Assembly: GCF_958298935.1 (NCBI RefSeq)
Contig: NC_084929.1
Location: 5,766,001 to 5,830,000 of the forward strand
From: Phragmites australis
Lineage: Eukaryota; Streptophyta; Magnoliopsida; Poales; Poaceae
DNA: 64,000 nt
Direction of reading: 5' to 3'
The notes under the pieces were generated by a model. The model searched no databases. It was not told the origin of the DNA and saw only the letters and a program-made list of their open reading frames with translations. A program made the position numbers and the translations under genes. This document shows positions 45,527 to 56,790 of this stretch, in pieces; the stretch's first letter is position 1, and each line of letters starts with the position of its first letter.

Positions 45527-46870
45527 TTGATATTGTTCCTTCGTAATAATGAAGATATCTTCGCCTGGTCTTCGAAGGATTTGCAAGGAGTCAACAGAGA
45601 TATCATTCAAGATACTCTAAATGTAGACCCCAATACGAAGTCCAAGAAGCAGAAGCTTCGGAAGGCTTCAAAGGAGGGTAAAGAGGCAGCGAAGGCTGAG
45701 GTGCAAAAGTTGCTTGACGACAGAGTGGTGCGTGAAGTGTTGCATTCTGAGTGGCTGGCCAACTCGATGCTAAACAAAGTAATGGCAAGTGGAGGATGTG
45801 TGTAGATTTCACAGACCTAAACAGAGTTTGTCCGAAGGATGACTTTCCGTTGCCACGAATTGATCAGCTGGTGACTCCGCTGCTGGCTGTGAAATGTTAA
45901 GTTTCCTGGATGCATATTCTGGGTACAACTAGGTTTGGATGGCCAAGGAGGACGAGAAAAAAACAAGTTTTAGAACCTCTTTCAGTATATATTGTTTCGT
46001 AAGAATGACCTTCGGCCTTCGGAATGCTAGTGCCACCTTCGCCAGGTTGGTACAGATAGTGCTGAAATCACAACTGGGGCGAAATATCTCGGCATACGTC
46101 AATGACATAGTGGTCAAAAGCATCAGAGAAGACACACCTCGATGGCCTCTGAGAAACTTTCAAAAACCTACGATGTGCAGGTCTAAAGCTAAACCCAAAA
46201 AAATGTGTGTTTGGTATGCGATCAAGAAGGTCATTGGGCTTCTTGGTCTCACGAAGGGGCATCGAGGTAGATCCTCAAAAAATTCAAGCAATAATTAACA
46301 TGAGACCTCCCCAGAGCAGGAAACAAGCACAGCGCCTAGCAGGGAGATTGGCAGCTCTGAACCGGTTCATCACAAAATCAGCTGGACGAAGCCTACCTTT
46401 CTTCAAAATGCTAAAAGGATCCGACCCTTTCAAATGGGGCACAGAGCAGCAGGAAGCCTTCGACGAGTTGAAGAAGTATCAACGAAGCTCACGGCCCTGT
46501 CCAGCCTCGATCCCGAGGCTGAGCTGTTGCTGTACATAGTAGCATCCCCTTCGACAGTAAGTGTCGTACTTGTGCAAGAAAGCAAGAAAGTGACAAATTG
46601 TAGCAATTTTCGGTATACTATGTAGCGGAAGCTTTGGCAGGGCCGAAGAGGTTTTACTCCGAAATGGAGAAGATGGCCTATGCGCTAGTAATGGCATCGC
46701 GAAAGCTTCTCCATTATTTTACAGCTCACAAGATAACGGTGCCCACCTCTTTACCCCTTCGCAACACGTTTGAAAACCGTGAAGCTATAAGGAGGATTGC
46801 AAAATGGGTTGCAGAGATTGCACCATTCATGATAGCTTTTGTCGCAAGAACATCGATAAAGTCTTAGGCA
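45527..46870 (+). pseudogene. Gypsy reverse transcriptase and RNase H start, broken
   Basis: RT N-terminus (NEDIFAWSSKDLQGV, about 45550-45600), thumb-proximal block HSEWLANSM, then after a frame change WRMCVDFTDLNRVCPKDDFP (about 45795-45850) and FGLRNASATFARLV (about 46010-46050). The catalytic box reads YVNDIVVKS instead of YVDDIVVKS (about 46096-46122), so a catalytic Asp is replaced by Asn. The connection (RLAGRLAALNRFITKSAG, 46340-46385) and RNase H parts (about 46630-46870, 46950-47110) follow in shifting frames. Polymerase activity is excluded by both the frame changes and the substitution. Confidence 0.85.
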
Positions 46871-47110
46871 TTAGCGGAGTTCATAGCGGACTGGACTCCG
46901 TAGGCCGAAGCTCCAGATGAAGCAGCGTTAGACCCAGTTTGGATCGTGTATTGTGACGGAGCCTGGGGGGCTACGGGTGCTAGCGCGGCGGTGGTTGTAT
47001 CTTCGCCTTCGGGAGTGAAGTTACGATACACCGCCAGGCTTGAGTTCTGATCGACAAACAACATTATAGAGTACGAAGCAGTTCTCCTTGGGCTTTGTAA
47101 GGCACGGGCG

Positions 47111-48290
47111 TTGGGCGCCCGAAGGGTCCTAGTTAAGACATACTCCAAGGTGGTCGCAAACCAAATTGAAAAGACATTCCAAGCGAAGGAGCTAGAACTG
47201 GTCAAGTACATGGTAGCAGTGCGAAGCATGGAAAAGCATTTCCTGGGGTTCACAATCAAGAGTATATCAAGGAATGACAACTTCGAGGCCGATGACCTCG
47301 CAAAGGCTGCGGCGCAAAATCTGCCAATACCGCCAGATGTGTTTTATCAGAAGGTGAAGGGGCCAGCCGTCGAGGCCCCTTTGCAGGCGACACGATCGGT
47401 AACTATAATTGAGATCGAAGATTGGCGGTCCCCTATAATGGCATACCTTCGTGGATACTACGAGCCTAAAGATAATGTTGAGGCGAAGCGCATGGCGCAA
47501 TGGGCCAGAAACTACAAAATTGTGGGACCCGAATTGTACAAGATGGGAGTTTGTGCACAAATGCTTCGATGCATATCCCAAGCAGAGGGTCAAAACTTGC
47601 TCCGAGAAATACATGGAGGACTGTGTGGCTCGCACATCGGCACTCGAGCACTCGTCGATAAAGTATACAACAAAGGATTCTTTTGGCCGAAGGCTGTCTT
47701 TGATGCGGAGTACATAGTCCGAAGCTACGTGAAGTGCCAATACGTGGCCAAGGGTTCAAACAGGCCTTCGACAAAGACGCAACCCATACCATCACTTTGG
47801 CCATTAATACGATGGGGAATCGACATTATCGGACAGTTACCAGTCGCCTTGGGAAACTTGCATTACGCCGTTGTCGCAGTCGAGTACTTCTTGAAATGGG
47901 TGGAGGCGATGCCGCTGGTAAACATAACATCAAAAAAGTCCAAAAATTCTTGGTGCAAAATATCATCTGCCGCTTCGGCATTCCTCACGAGGTGACCGTT
48001 GATAACGACACGTAGTTTGACAACGGAGGATTCACAAAATTCTGCGAAGGCCTGGGAATCAAAGTCCATTTCGCTTCAGTATATCACCCTCAATCAAATG
48101 GAGCTGTGGAGAGGGCAAACGACATCATCTTAACTGGTGTCGCAAGGCGTCTACAAGGTCTGCCCAAAGGAAAGTGGGTGGAAGAGCTGTCGAAGGTCTT
48201 GTGGTCCGTGAGAACAACAATAACAAGACCAACAAGGTTCACGCCATTTTGTTTGCTCTTCGACGAAGAGGCGATGACTCAAGAGGAATG
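47111..48290 (+). pseudogene. Gypsy RNase H end and integrase, broken
   Basis: The open part 47111-47995 has the end of RNase H (SISRNDNFEADDLAKAA) and the integrase HHCC region (GSHIGTRALVDKVYNKGFFW, then SYVKCQY, where the first Cys of the pair is Tyr). The catalytic core begins WGIDIIGQLP. After a frame change the second Asp (VTVDNDT) and the Glu (NGAVERAN, about 48100-48120) follow. So D, D and E survive but not in one frame, and the zinc site is damaged. Homology ends near 48290. Confidence 0.85.
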
Positions 48291-48317
48291 CAAAAATAGA
48301 TCATTTAGAGTCACGCG

Positions 48318-48560
48318 CGGTTCTACCGAAGGTCCCTATGGCTTCAAAGTCGGGGGGGGGGGGGGGTGTTTTCCAAATGATGCTTCATGCACGGTTTTGC
48401 CGAAGGTCCCTACGGCTTCAAAGTTGGGGCGATGGCGTTTTCCAGATGGCGCTTTGCGTGCGGTTCTACCGAAGGTCTCTACGACTTCAAAATCAGAGGA
48501 AACGGTGTTTTTCGAGCCACGTTTCGAGCACGATACAGCCGAAGGTCCAAATCAATGAAA
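48318..48560 (+). repeat. GAAGGTC-CTACGGCTTCAAA spacer repeats
   Basis: About three to four diverged copies of a unit of about 75-80 bp containing CCGAAGGTCCCTAcGGCTTC then AAAgT, with GTTTTCC-AGATGGCGCTT-like filler; a G run of about 14-15 lies at 48353-48367. These lie between integrase and the antisense ORF. Confidence 0.7.
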
Positions 48561-49399
48561 GACCATCGATAACAACTTTATTCAGCAAATTCATCAATGT
48601 CAAGATCTACAAAATCTTTATGCCATTGGCTAAAGCCAAATTGAAAGGCTACGCCTTGGCTGGCGTGAAAATGCATCGTTGGATCCAAGGGTGATCCGAT
48701 ATAATTAGATGAAGTGGTAGACGAAGATGTAGCCAAGGCGCTCATGCCTTCATCTTGTCACACTATTTGCGAAGGCCCTTGGCGGTAGCAAAATTGAAAC
48801 TGATGGGGTAGAGATTCATGATTATCGTCTTCCGACTCAGGCTTCAGATCGACGAACATATGCGAAGGCTCAAAGTCTCCACGTGCAATCATGTGAGCCT
48901 CGCGCTCAGCCCTTCGGGTCTCTAAAACCGAAGGGCTAAATGACTTCCAGAATGCTTTAGAGTCGGCACTCCTTACGTCATAGGACCTGCACTTCGCTCT
49001 CCAGTACCTCCCAAAATCAATAGCTGGGTGGCGATGGTGGAAGGAGTCCCAGCAAGACCAAGACCAAAAAATTGTCCCGCATCACAATGATGGGAACAAC
49101 ATCTTCGGCTACCTGCGTAGCGTCCGAAGCGAGGACCTATGCAGGGAGCGAAGGTAGTCAAAACAATTGATAATAAATAAAAGTGTATATATTACAATAT
49201 GTTTTGATTGGTAACCAAACGTTCAAAACCAAAATACAACGTTTTGTGCATTCTTCACACCTTCTCTTTCTCTTCGACCACCTTGGTTGTCACTTTGGCG
49301 GAAGGATCATCCTTCGATTTTGCCTACAGAACAAAGCATGCATGAATACGCAGGTGGCAAAATCTCGAAAGCAGAGCTAAAAAAATGTAGTCGTTGGCG
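48561..49399. other. Spacer between pol and antisense ORF
   Basis: No coding recognised on either strand. CTTCG-rich words continue (for example GCCTTCGG at about 48750-48770 and CTTCGGCTACC near 49105), supporting membership of the same gypsy element. Confidence 0.5.
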
Positions 49400-51976
49400 G
49401 TTGATTTCCGCCTCCCAGAGGGCGAGCTCGCGGACATGTTTACACCAGTAGTTGGTAATGAACGCTCACGCAATGGCCTTCGATGCCTCAACATAGCCAA
49501 ATTTGACATGTCCGAAGGATAGCAGAAGGTTGTTTTTTGGAGTGCAGCATCATGGTCGCAGCTAGTTATCTCAATTGACTGGACTAAATTCCTGGCTGGG
49601 ACCATGGCGCAGAAGTCGCCGTACAGCTGGGCCGCGGGCAAAAGGTTGCCGCTGGTTTCACAGATCCATCCAACAAGTCCTCCCAGCCCGACAAAGTCAA
49701 GCGTTGGAGGCGGTGGCCGGAGCATCGGTTCCATCGAAGGTATTGCTAATTGCTTCACATGCTGCAATGACTTTTGGCTCCAGTTCTCCTAGCACAGTGA
49801 GGGTGTCATCGGATAGCGCCTTCGCCTCATCCAACTCTTCACGCAGTCGCTGTGCTTTAGCTTTTTCAGCGGTGCAGAGGGCTTGCAGCTTCGAAACCTA
49901 AGCTTCGGACGCCATTGGATTCTGGCGAAGATAGGTGACCTCTTCTTATGTGCTCTGTTTGCCTGAGCGAAGGGAGCACACTTCTTTTAAAAGCTACTGC
50001 AAATGCAGATCAGCCTCCCTCACTCGTTGCACGAACTCCCTTTTTAGCCTCGGCCTTCTCCGCCCAGTCTTGAAACAGGGCCCTTTGTGCCTCCGCATTC
50101 CTTGAGCGGGCCTCGGAATGCTTTGCTTGCTTGCGCTGCACGCGCAAAATGAGCATAGCCTGCAATAGCTAGTAGATGTCAAAATGAGTAAGCAAAGAAA
50201 AGCTAAAGTCGTGATGCGAAATACCTTTGCAATGGCCATGTCGGAGGCGTCGATGAGCTCAACAACTGGCTTTCACGCCATAGAAATCTCAAGCTCGGGG
50301 AGAACGAAGCTACCAAACATCTTCTTTGCATCATTGACTTCCCCCGAGCTTGGCTCAAACGAAGAAATTTTGAAGGCTTCGGCGTCAATAGCCTTTGCGT
50401 CGAGTAAGCCGCTGTGACTCATAAGCCCCTTTCCGCCATGGTGCAGCAGGGGCGACGAGGTATTTTCCTCTTTGGTCTCTGTGGCCTTGTGGCCTCCGGA
50501 CAAACTGTCCTTAGATGAACAGCTCGAAGATGAAGAGGAAGAGGTTGATTCAGCTCCAGCTTCTTTGACAATTTTTACCCCTTCGGCCTCCTCAACTCCC
50601 CCCCCCCCCCCGCTATCTCGGCAGTAGCGTGCAGATTAGAAAGTTCGTCCTCCTCTTCGCTAAGAATTAGCGTGGCAAGGTCCATGCGTGTAGAAAAGGC
50701 GGGCTTCAGCGGGGAGGATGGAAGATCATGCGTGCTCTTCGGAGGCTCTTGTCGAAGGGCACAGCTTGAATGGCCATTGAGCCTTCAGGGGTCATTTCCT
50801 CACCCAAGATGTCGAGGGCCATTTTGCGAGGTCTTTTCTTCAAGGCAAGCACCTTCTTCTTTTTGCCCGCTTGCGGTGAAGGGTTGGCTATTTTTTGCCA
50901 CCAGCAGACTCTCTACCAACCTCGGCGTTCGGGGAGCCTTCTCCTTCATCTTGACCTAAAGAGAGCATAGTCACCTTCAGCCCATCTTTATAGGCAAGGC
51001 CTTGTGACTCAAAAATCCGGTTAAGACGCTGACCGAGCCCCTGGTCGGCGTAGAGTTGGGCTTCGCCCTGAGTAAATTTCCCAAGAAGCATGGCCTTAGT
51101 CTCCACTTCGATCACCATCAAGTCTGCCACAAAGTAAACAATGTAAGGAAATAACAGAACCGAAGTGCAGTTAAGAACATGATAAAACAGAATACCTGTG
51201 AAGCCTCGAAAGTCCGATTAGGGACGGCAGAGTCCCTTGTCACCAAATTTCGGGATGGTCCAGCCCCAGCTAAGGAGCCACACCCCGGACACCACGAACT
51301 CTTCTACGAGATCGCGCGTGGTCGGATGCTTCGCGGACTTGGTGAAGGCCTCAAATGCCGCCTTCTGAGAGGCCTTCAGCTATACATCGGGGGCATGGTT
51401 CCCCCTCACCTCTTCTCACTTGGACACGAGAAACTCCTCTCGGTCCACCTTGTGGTAGAACTACCACTGCGTCCAGTCCTTCGGCCATTTATTTTTGTAT
51501 GCCACGACTGGCGTGGACAGGCCGGTGCGATAAGTGAAGTTCAGGCAGCCATAGTAGGCTTCGTTTTGCACGTTACGCGCGAAAACCGGCTTCGGTTGGT
51601 GATGGAGCATGTGGGCTGCGGTGAATGCCCTGGCCAATGCTTTCATTCCTTCAGAATGCGCCGCCCAAGCGAAAAGGCCGAGCCGAACGATGGCGTTCGG
51701 CGTCAGCTAGTGGAGGTAGATTTCAAAAAGCTTTAGAACCTTGGGCACCATCTCATTGCAAGGAAAGCGAAGCCCTACTCGAAAGTAGTCGACGAAGACA
51801 ATGGCTTCATCATCTTCAGGCTCCGGAGTCTCTTGGCCCTTCGAGAGCCTAACCTTCAAAACATCGCTTATCAAACCCTCCTTCACTAGTCCAACAAGGA
51901 CTTCTTCATCAACCTTAGATTTCCCAATCCAATAGGTCTTCGGGTGAATTGTCTTGCCTCTCAGAGCCATTCTCAC
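49400..51976 (-). pseudogene. Antisense ORF with putative gypsy-type transposon domain (PF04195-like)
   Basis: From ATG near 51970 on the minus strand: ALRGKTIHPKTYWIGKSKVD, EEVLVGLVKEGLISDVLKVR, then the signature AIVFVDYFRVGLRFPC (about 51808-51760), followed by a Gln/Leu-rich helix region, PVFARNVQNEAYYGCLNFTY (about 51590-51530) and a WPKDWTQWWFYHKV-like block near 51470. The C-terminal two thirds is Glu/Lys/Ala-rich and coiled-coil-like down to about 49400. Stops and frame changes split it. The domain order matches the repetitive plant protein known as putative gypsy-type transposon; its role is unknown. Its orientation opposite to pol matches the Grande layout. Confidence 0.7.
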
Positions 51977-52410
51977 TGGGCTTCGGAAAGAAGTGTGACT
52001 GCGAGGGTCTTCGTACAGGAGCTACAGCTTTAGCAGATTCAAGCGGTGAAAATTGAAGCGACTGGTGGAGTGCTTTTATAGCGGTGAAAAAGAGTGTTAA
52101 CGGCGGTTGAAATGAGGTGCGTCGGAAATTGAACCATTGCCGTAAAAGACGATTCGGCTTGAGACGAAGACACTTAGCGTCATCGAGTGCTGATCGTTGT
52201 TTGGGGGCATAATGGTCATATCCTCGCATATATAAAAAAAGTTAAAAATAATAAAAAAGAAAAAGGATGATGAGCATGAGGCGTCTATCTGCTAAAAGGT
52301 AAAATAAGCCCTCAGAGTTCTTCGACGGGCCGAAGGGAACGACGTTCAGCTATATTATTTGATTCACAGGTTTGACCCATCGAAGATGAACCTTACTTGT
52401 AGGGGGCTAC
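51977..52410 (+). other. Region between antisense ORF start and 3' LTR
   Basis: Holds the 5' flank of the antisense ORF (minus strand) and, just before the LTR, a purine-rich AGGGGGCTAC that serves as polypurine tract on the plus strand. No other coding was recognised. Confidence 0.55.
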
Positions 52411-53116
52411 TGTTGGGGAATGACCTTACACACCCCTTTGGATCTTGAGGCGAAGTCCACTGGTGGTTGTTCAATGACGAATAATACAGTTTTGTTTTAG
52501 GGAGCACGGGGGAAAGTATCTGGCGGGCCTTCGCATGGAGACCGAAGGTCGACCCGTGGCGCCAAGTATCATAGGCGAAGCCTCTAGCGGGCCTTCGCAT
52601 GGAGACCGAAGGTCAACCCGCGACGCCAAGTATCAGTACAGGTGAAGCCTCTGGCGGGAGTTCGGGCGGAAACCGAAGGGTGACTCAGGACGCAGCGCCG
52701 AGGCTAGTCGAAGGTGCCCTGAGGGCCCGTGTGCAGCTCTTTATGGGGACTCGGGCGAAGGCGCGTGTCTATCGAAGCCCGTGTAGCGGTCTGGGGTATA
52801 ATTGTAAATGTGCAAATGTACTCAATGGTACCAAATACCCCCGAATATGCCGAGAATATGACAATTAGAGGGGTAACGTTATAATTATGGCATGGAGTGG
52901 TTTAATACGGGCTATAAATAGATCGACACTGTAACTGATAGGATAGAGAAAAATAGTTTACTCATCTCACTATAAATAGATCGACACTGTAACTGATAGG
53001 ATAGAGAAAAATAGTTTACTCATCTCCCTATAAACAAGTGTTGCATCTCGCCACCTTCGGCTCTTTCTCTCTCTAGACCGAAGGCTTCCCCTGATTTGAT
53101 GACTTCGTAACCAACA
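52411..53116 (+). repeat. Gypsy 3' LTR (706 bp)
   Basis: Starts TGTTGGGGAATG and ends GTAACCAACA. It contains three copies (about 52520-52690) of a GGGCCTTCGCATGGAGACCG-like unit of about 65-70 bp, and a perfect 58-bp duplication with TATA boxes (52912-53027). The base after the LTR begins CTTTC; no second LTR was found to compare. Confidence 0.8.
52912..53027 (+). promoter_or_regulatory. Duplicated LTR core promoter (2 x 58 bp)
   Basis: CTATAAATAGATCGACACTG begins at 52912 and again at 52970, and the 58-bp units are nearly identical; a third TATA-like CTATAAACAAG starts at 53028. Each unit has a TATAAATA box and the downstream region where transcription would start. Confidence 0.75.
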
Positions 53117-53809
53117 CTTTCAATTTACTAATTAGTATTTAGTATTGTGAGGCTATAGTTGATAAGTGTTAGTGTGTTAATTGGTGTGTCGATTAGAGTA
53201 CAATTGGTGATAATTAACATGTTTTGTTGTTAATTACTCCCTTCGTTAAATAATACAATATATATTTCGTTTTGGCTCAGTCTTCAAAGTTAGACTTTAA
53301 CCATTATTTTCTAACTTCGATCACTATTTTCTCACAAAATACATACTACATGATTAGTGTATGGTTAACCATACTTATTTAAAAATTAAGAAATATAATT
53401 TAGTTAATTATTCTTATCACATCCGTCTTCATCCCTCCTACTAAATACAACATTAAATTATCATATTCATCCAATCAAAAAAATAATTCAGATAATCTAT
53501 CCCTAAAAATATATAGTCATAGCCCATGCCACCTTGCACCGCAATAATAAAAAACTCCCGAAGTACTTGAACTGAAAGTCTGAAACGGAGATGACCGGAC
53601 TACGCAACCAAGGAGACCACATTTGGCCCACTCAACAATACGGATCCTACTTCCCCAAGCCGGATACGTAACCACGCGGTGGAGACGTTTTCTCGTAGAA
53701 AACCAGGGGTCCAACGAATTCCGAAACCAGCAGCGCCGAACTGACCAAAACCAACACCCTCTCCGTCCCCTTCGATCCGATCTCTTCTCCTCCGCCTCCC
53801 ACCACGGCC
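53117..53809 (+). other. Promoter region of the 53.8-56.8 kb gene
   Basis: AT-rich to about 53530, then increasingly GC-rich towards the ATG at 53810, as is usual upstream of grass genes. No TATA box was clear within 150 bp of the start. Confidence 0.4.
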
Positions 53810-56790
53810 ATGGCGTCCTACTCGCAGTCCGAGTAAGCAATCTTCCTCGATTCACCTTCTTTCTTACTGTTTTACTCAACTCAGCGATCTCACGCACCTG
53901 CATCCTTCCTTCTCTTGCATCAGCGATCCGGCTGCGGCGAAGCGCCCCCCGCAGCAGCAGCGGAAGCCGCCGTTGCTGATGCTGCTCCCGCTCATCTACG
54001 CCCCTGCGCTCCCGCTTAGTACGTGCCCCACCCTCCCGAATCCCCCCTCCCTTCCCTGGTAGCGTTTGCTGACAAGGGTTTCGGTTGTTTTGTTCACCGC
54101 GTGGCTCGCCGGGGCAGTCAGGATCGGGCTGCGGCACAACCCCGTGTGGAGGGACCGCCTCTTCTACGGCGTCCTCGCCGGCGCCTTCGCCCACGGCACC
54201 TACCTCATGTACGTCTTCCTCTCTCTCTTTCTGAACGCGCCTGCGCTCTTGTTCCTTTGTGCGCCCTTGTTTTGTTTTCCTGTGCTAGTATGGTAGCCTT
54301 GGTGGTTATCTACGATCGGAGCGCCAGCTGTTGTGATTGATCTCCTCCTGGTTTTGTTTGCTGGTCGATTTGTACGAGGGAGACCATACTGAGTACTGTG
54401 AAATGATGGCTTGGCAAATTTTCTTCCTAGCTGGCAACGATGAAGCTGGTAGGAAAGCCTGTAGTTTCTTCGCAATACTATATGTGATGGGAGCTATTAC
54501 AAGGCTCAAGCATGCGCCTTGCAATTGTATGGCAGATAGATGCGCTACATTATGTGCTATAGATAAATGGTTCGATAATTTGTGGCAAGTATGTGATGTG
54601 CTGTATCATGCCCCGTTTTCTTGAAGAGAAAAGAAGATAATGCTGCATGCCTCCACCGGAAGAAAAATAACCAGAGCTAGGAACTTTGATGGTGCTCACT
54701 AATAATTTTTCTTTCTGCTCACTGCAGATAAGTATTTCTTTCTAGCATCAAAATATGAGGGATCATATGACATGCACACAGAATTTATCGTTGTAAGGTT
54801 TCGTGGAGTATAACTAAAAGCTTTGCCATGCCACATTCAATAATAGAGAGTTAATTTCACAAACCTACCACATTCTTGGCATAATTATCAAGAAACCACC
54901 ACAATCTTGTCCTGTATCACAGACCCACCAATAACTTGGGCTCCCTTCTCACAAAACTACCGTTTCGTTGCACTCCCTGTTCCTGACCCGGTGGGACCCA
55001 CTTGTCAGCGTCATGAAGAAGAAATCGCAGCTGTTCCTGTCGCCATGTCATCCTGGGCGTGCGCCACGCGAGCAAGCCAACATGGCTGTCTAGGCTGCTT
55101 GCGGATCGGACTGGATCGTAGAAGAAATGAAGGCCCACGCAGGACATCTTATGCTGACAATCACCTAAATGATGTCCTACGTGAGTCTTCATTTCTTCTA
55201 TGATCCAGTGCGATCCGCAAGCAGCCCAGACAGCCATGTTGGCTGGCTTGCGTGGCGCACACCCAGAATGACATGGCAACAAAAACAGCTGGGATTTCTT
55301 CTTCATGACGCTGACAAGTGGGTCCCACGGGGTTAGGAACGGGGAGTGCAATGAAACGGTAGTTTTGGGAGAAGGGAGCCCAAGTTATTGGTGGGTCTGT
55401 GATACAGGACAAGATTGTGGTGGTTTTGTGACAATTAGGCCAAGAAAGTGGTGGGTTTGTGAAACTCAATAATAGATGATTGAGCAATCACATGAAGGGG
55501 AAATTCCTTAATAAAATATGGTCATGTAAACTTGACAATCTTGTATATCTGATTATCACAGTGATAATAATTTTTTGTTATGTTTTTCTCTTCAGAGACA
55601 TTAGTGACTCTGGTCATGCTTAGATTCTTGAGCTTGATATTCATGAGGTACTAGAGAACATAATTTTCTATGTCCATATTTAGATTTCAATGTAAATTGG
55701 AACAAGCAGGGAGATAGTCCCCATGCTGCTTAAAGTGACATTTAACCACTATATACACTTGGTCTGCTTAACTCGCTGTCCTGTGAATATCTGGATATTA
55801 TAGGAGCTATGGAAGATTAGCTTGGTCATGCCTAGAACACTGTATTGTTAGTTGTTACAATGAAAATTTCCAGGCATGATTTATCTGATATTACAATGAA
55901 AAGTATTTTATGGCTTTTAAAGTTAAATTAACTGGCTTAAATAAAGATCAGACATATTCGCTGGAGATTTGATGCTTTAACCTGGACTATATCTATTATG
56001 CTGTATCGTTGAAGTATTTGCATATTACATCAAATCTTCTATAAAGTAAAAATCATGCTGTATCTCAGCAAAGAGTGGTATTTACATTGTATAATGTATG
56101 GACTCCTTAAAGTTCAGGATAGTTCATGTGTGAGAAAGTGAAGACAGCACTCAACTAGAGTCCAATTTGTCTCCATATCGAGTTACCTGTTTTTTTACTG
56201 TAGATGCGTGTGAATTGCTTATATAATGTGTGAACCTATTGACAAAATCTGAGCGCTGGAGAAGAAAAGAAAATGCTCTTCTAATTTGCACTCTTACAAT
56301 TAAATGCTCTTATGTTAATCTTGGTGCTTCAACCCTGGTTATACATTGCATAATAAAGCAGGGAGTATTGACCTGAATAAATAGACCACGTTTTTGGATG
56401 TAGTTCCTGTTTGAATAAGGCACCTCTGCTTTCTTGCTTGTGCGAACTGTTAACTTTGCTGATGGTGCTGATTACATCAGCTGTACAAGATAATTTGATT
56501 GTGCACAAATACATATCGTCATGTCTGTTAGTGCTTTTATTGATGTATCTTTCAGTGGACCTGTCATGCCTGATGGCAATGCTAGCATTTTCGTATTGAA
56601 TTCGTTTTATGCAACTTATCTTGCTTGTCCATATGCACACAGTTACAGATACAATTTCAGGATAAATTTATCAATTTTAGTAGTGAAGGTCGATGCAAGC
56701 ACAATCCACAAAGAGATATGAGCTGGATGTGCTTACATGGTTGATCTTTGTTCTTTCAGATCGGAACTATATGACGTGGAGAGCAAATGA
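53810..56790 (+). CDS. Conserved 79-residue plant protein, four exons, intact
   Basis: Exons 53810-53832, 53924-54018, 54118-54208 and 56760-56790, all with GT-AG borders (GA|GTAAGC, CATCAG|CG, TTA|GTACGT, GGGCAG|TC, CAT|GTACGT, TTTCAG|AT). The total of 240 nt gives 79 codons plus TGA without interruption. The product starts MASYSQSDDPAAAKRPPQQQ (polar, basic), then has a hydrophobic segment (LLMLLPLIYAPALPL), a polar loop RIGLRHNPVWRDR, a second hydrophobic segment (LFYGVLAGAFAHGTYLI) and a short acidic tail SELYDVESK. This suggests a small membrane protein with two helices. It resembles an uncharacterised, short conserved plant protein, but I cannot name a function. Intron 3 is 2.55 kb and holds a 619-bp foldback. 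The tail sits alone in the last, 31-nt exon. Confidence 0.85.
54848..55466. mobile_element. 619-bp foldback (MULE-type) element in intron 3
   Basis: CAATAATAGA is repeated exactly at 54838-54847 and 55467-55476, fitting a Mutator-class target duplication. The element is an almost complete palindrome: the left arm (54848 to about 55150) and the reverse of the right arm agree at over 90 percent, with a short loop near 55163 (about 10-20 nt). No coding capacity. Confidence 0.9.

Larger units (their letters stand above)
44450..53116 (+). mobile_element. Tat/Grande-like Ty3-gypsy element, 5' truncated
   Basis: Order: gag C-terminus, protease, RT, RNase H and integrase on + (to about 48290), a repeat-rich spacer, an antisense ORF (51976 to about 49400), a polypurine tract (AGGGGGCTAC) and a 3' LTR (52411-53116). 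An antisense ORF between pol and the 3' LTR is known from Grande, a Tat-lineage element. The words CTTCGG/CCTTCG and their complements are abundant in every part, indicating a single element. The 5' LTR and most of gag are missing. All frames are interrupted. Confidence 0.8.
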
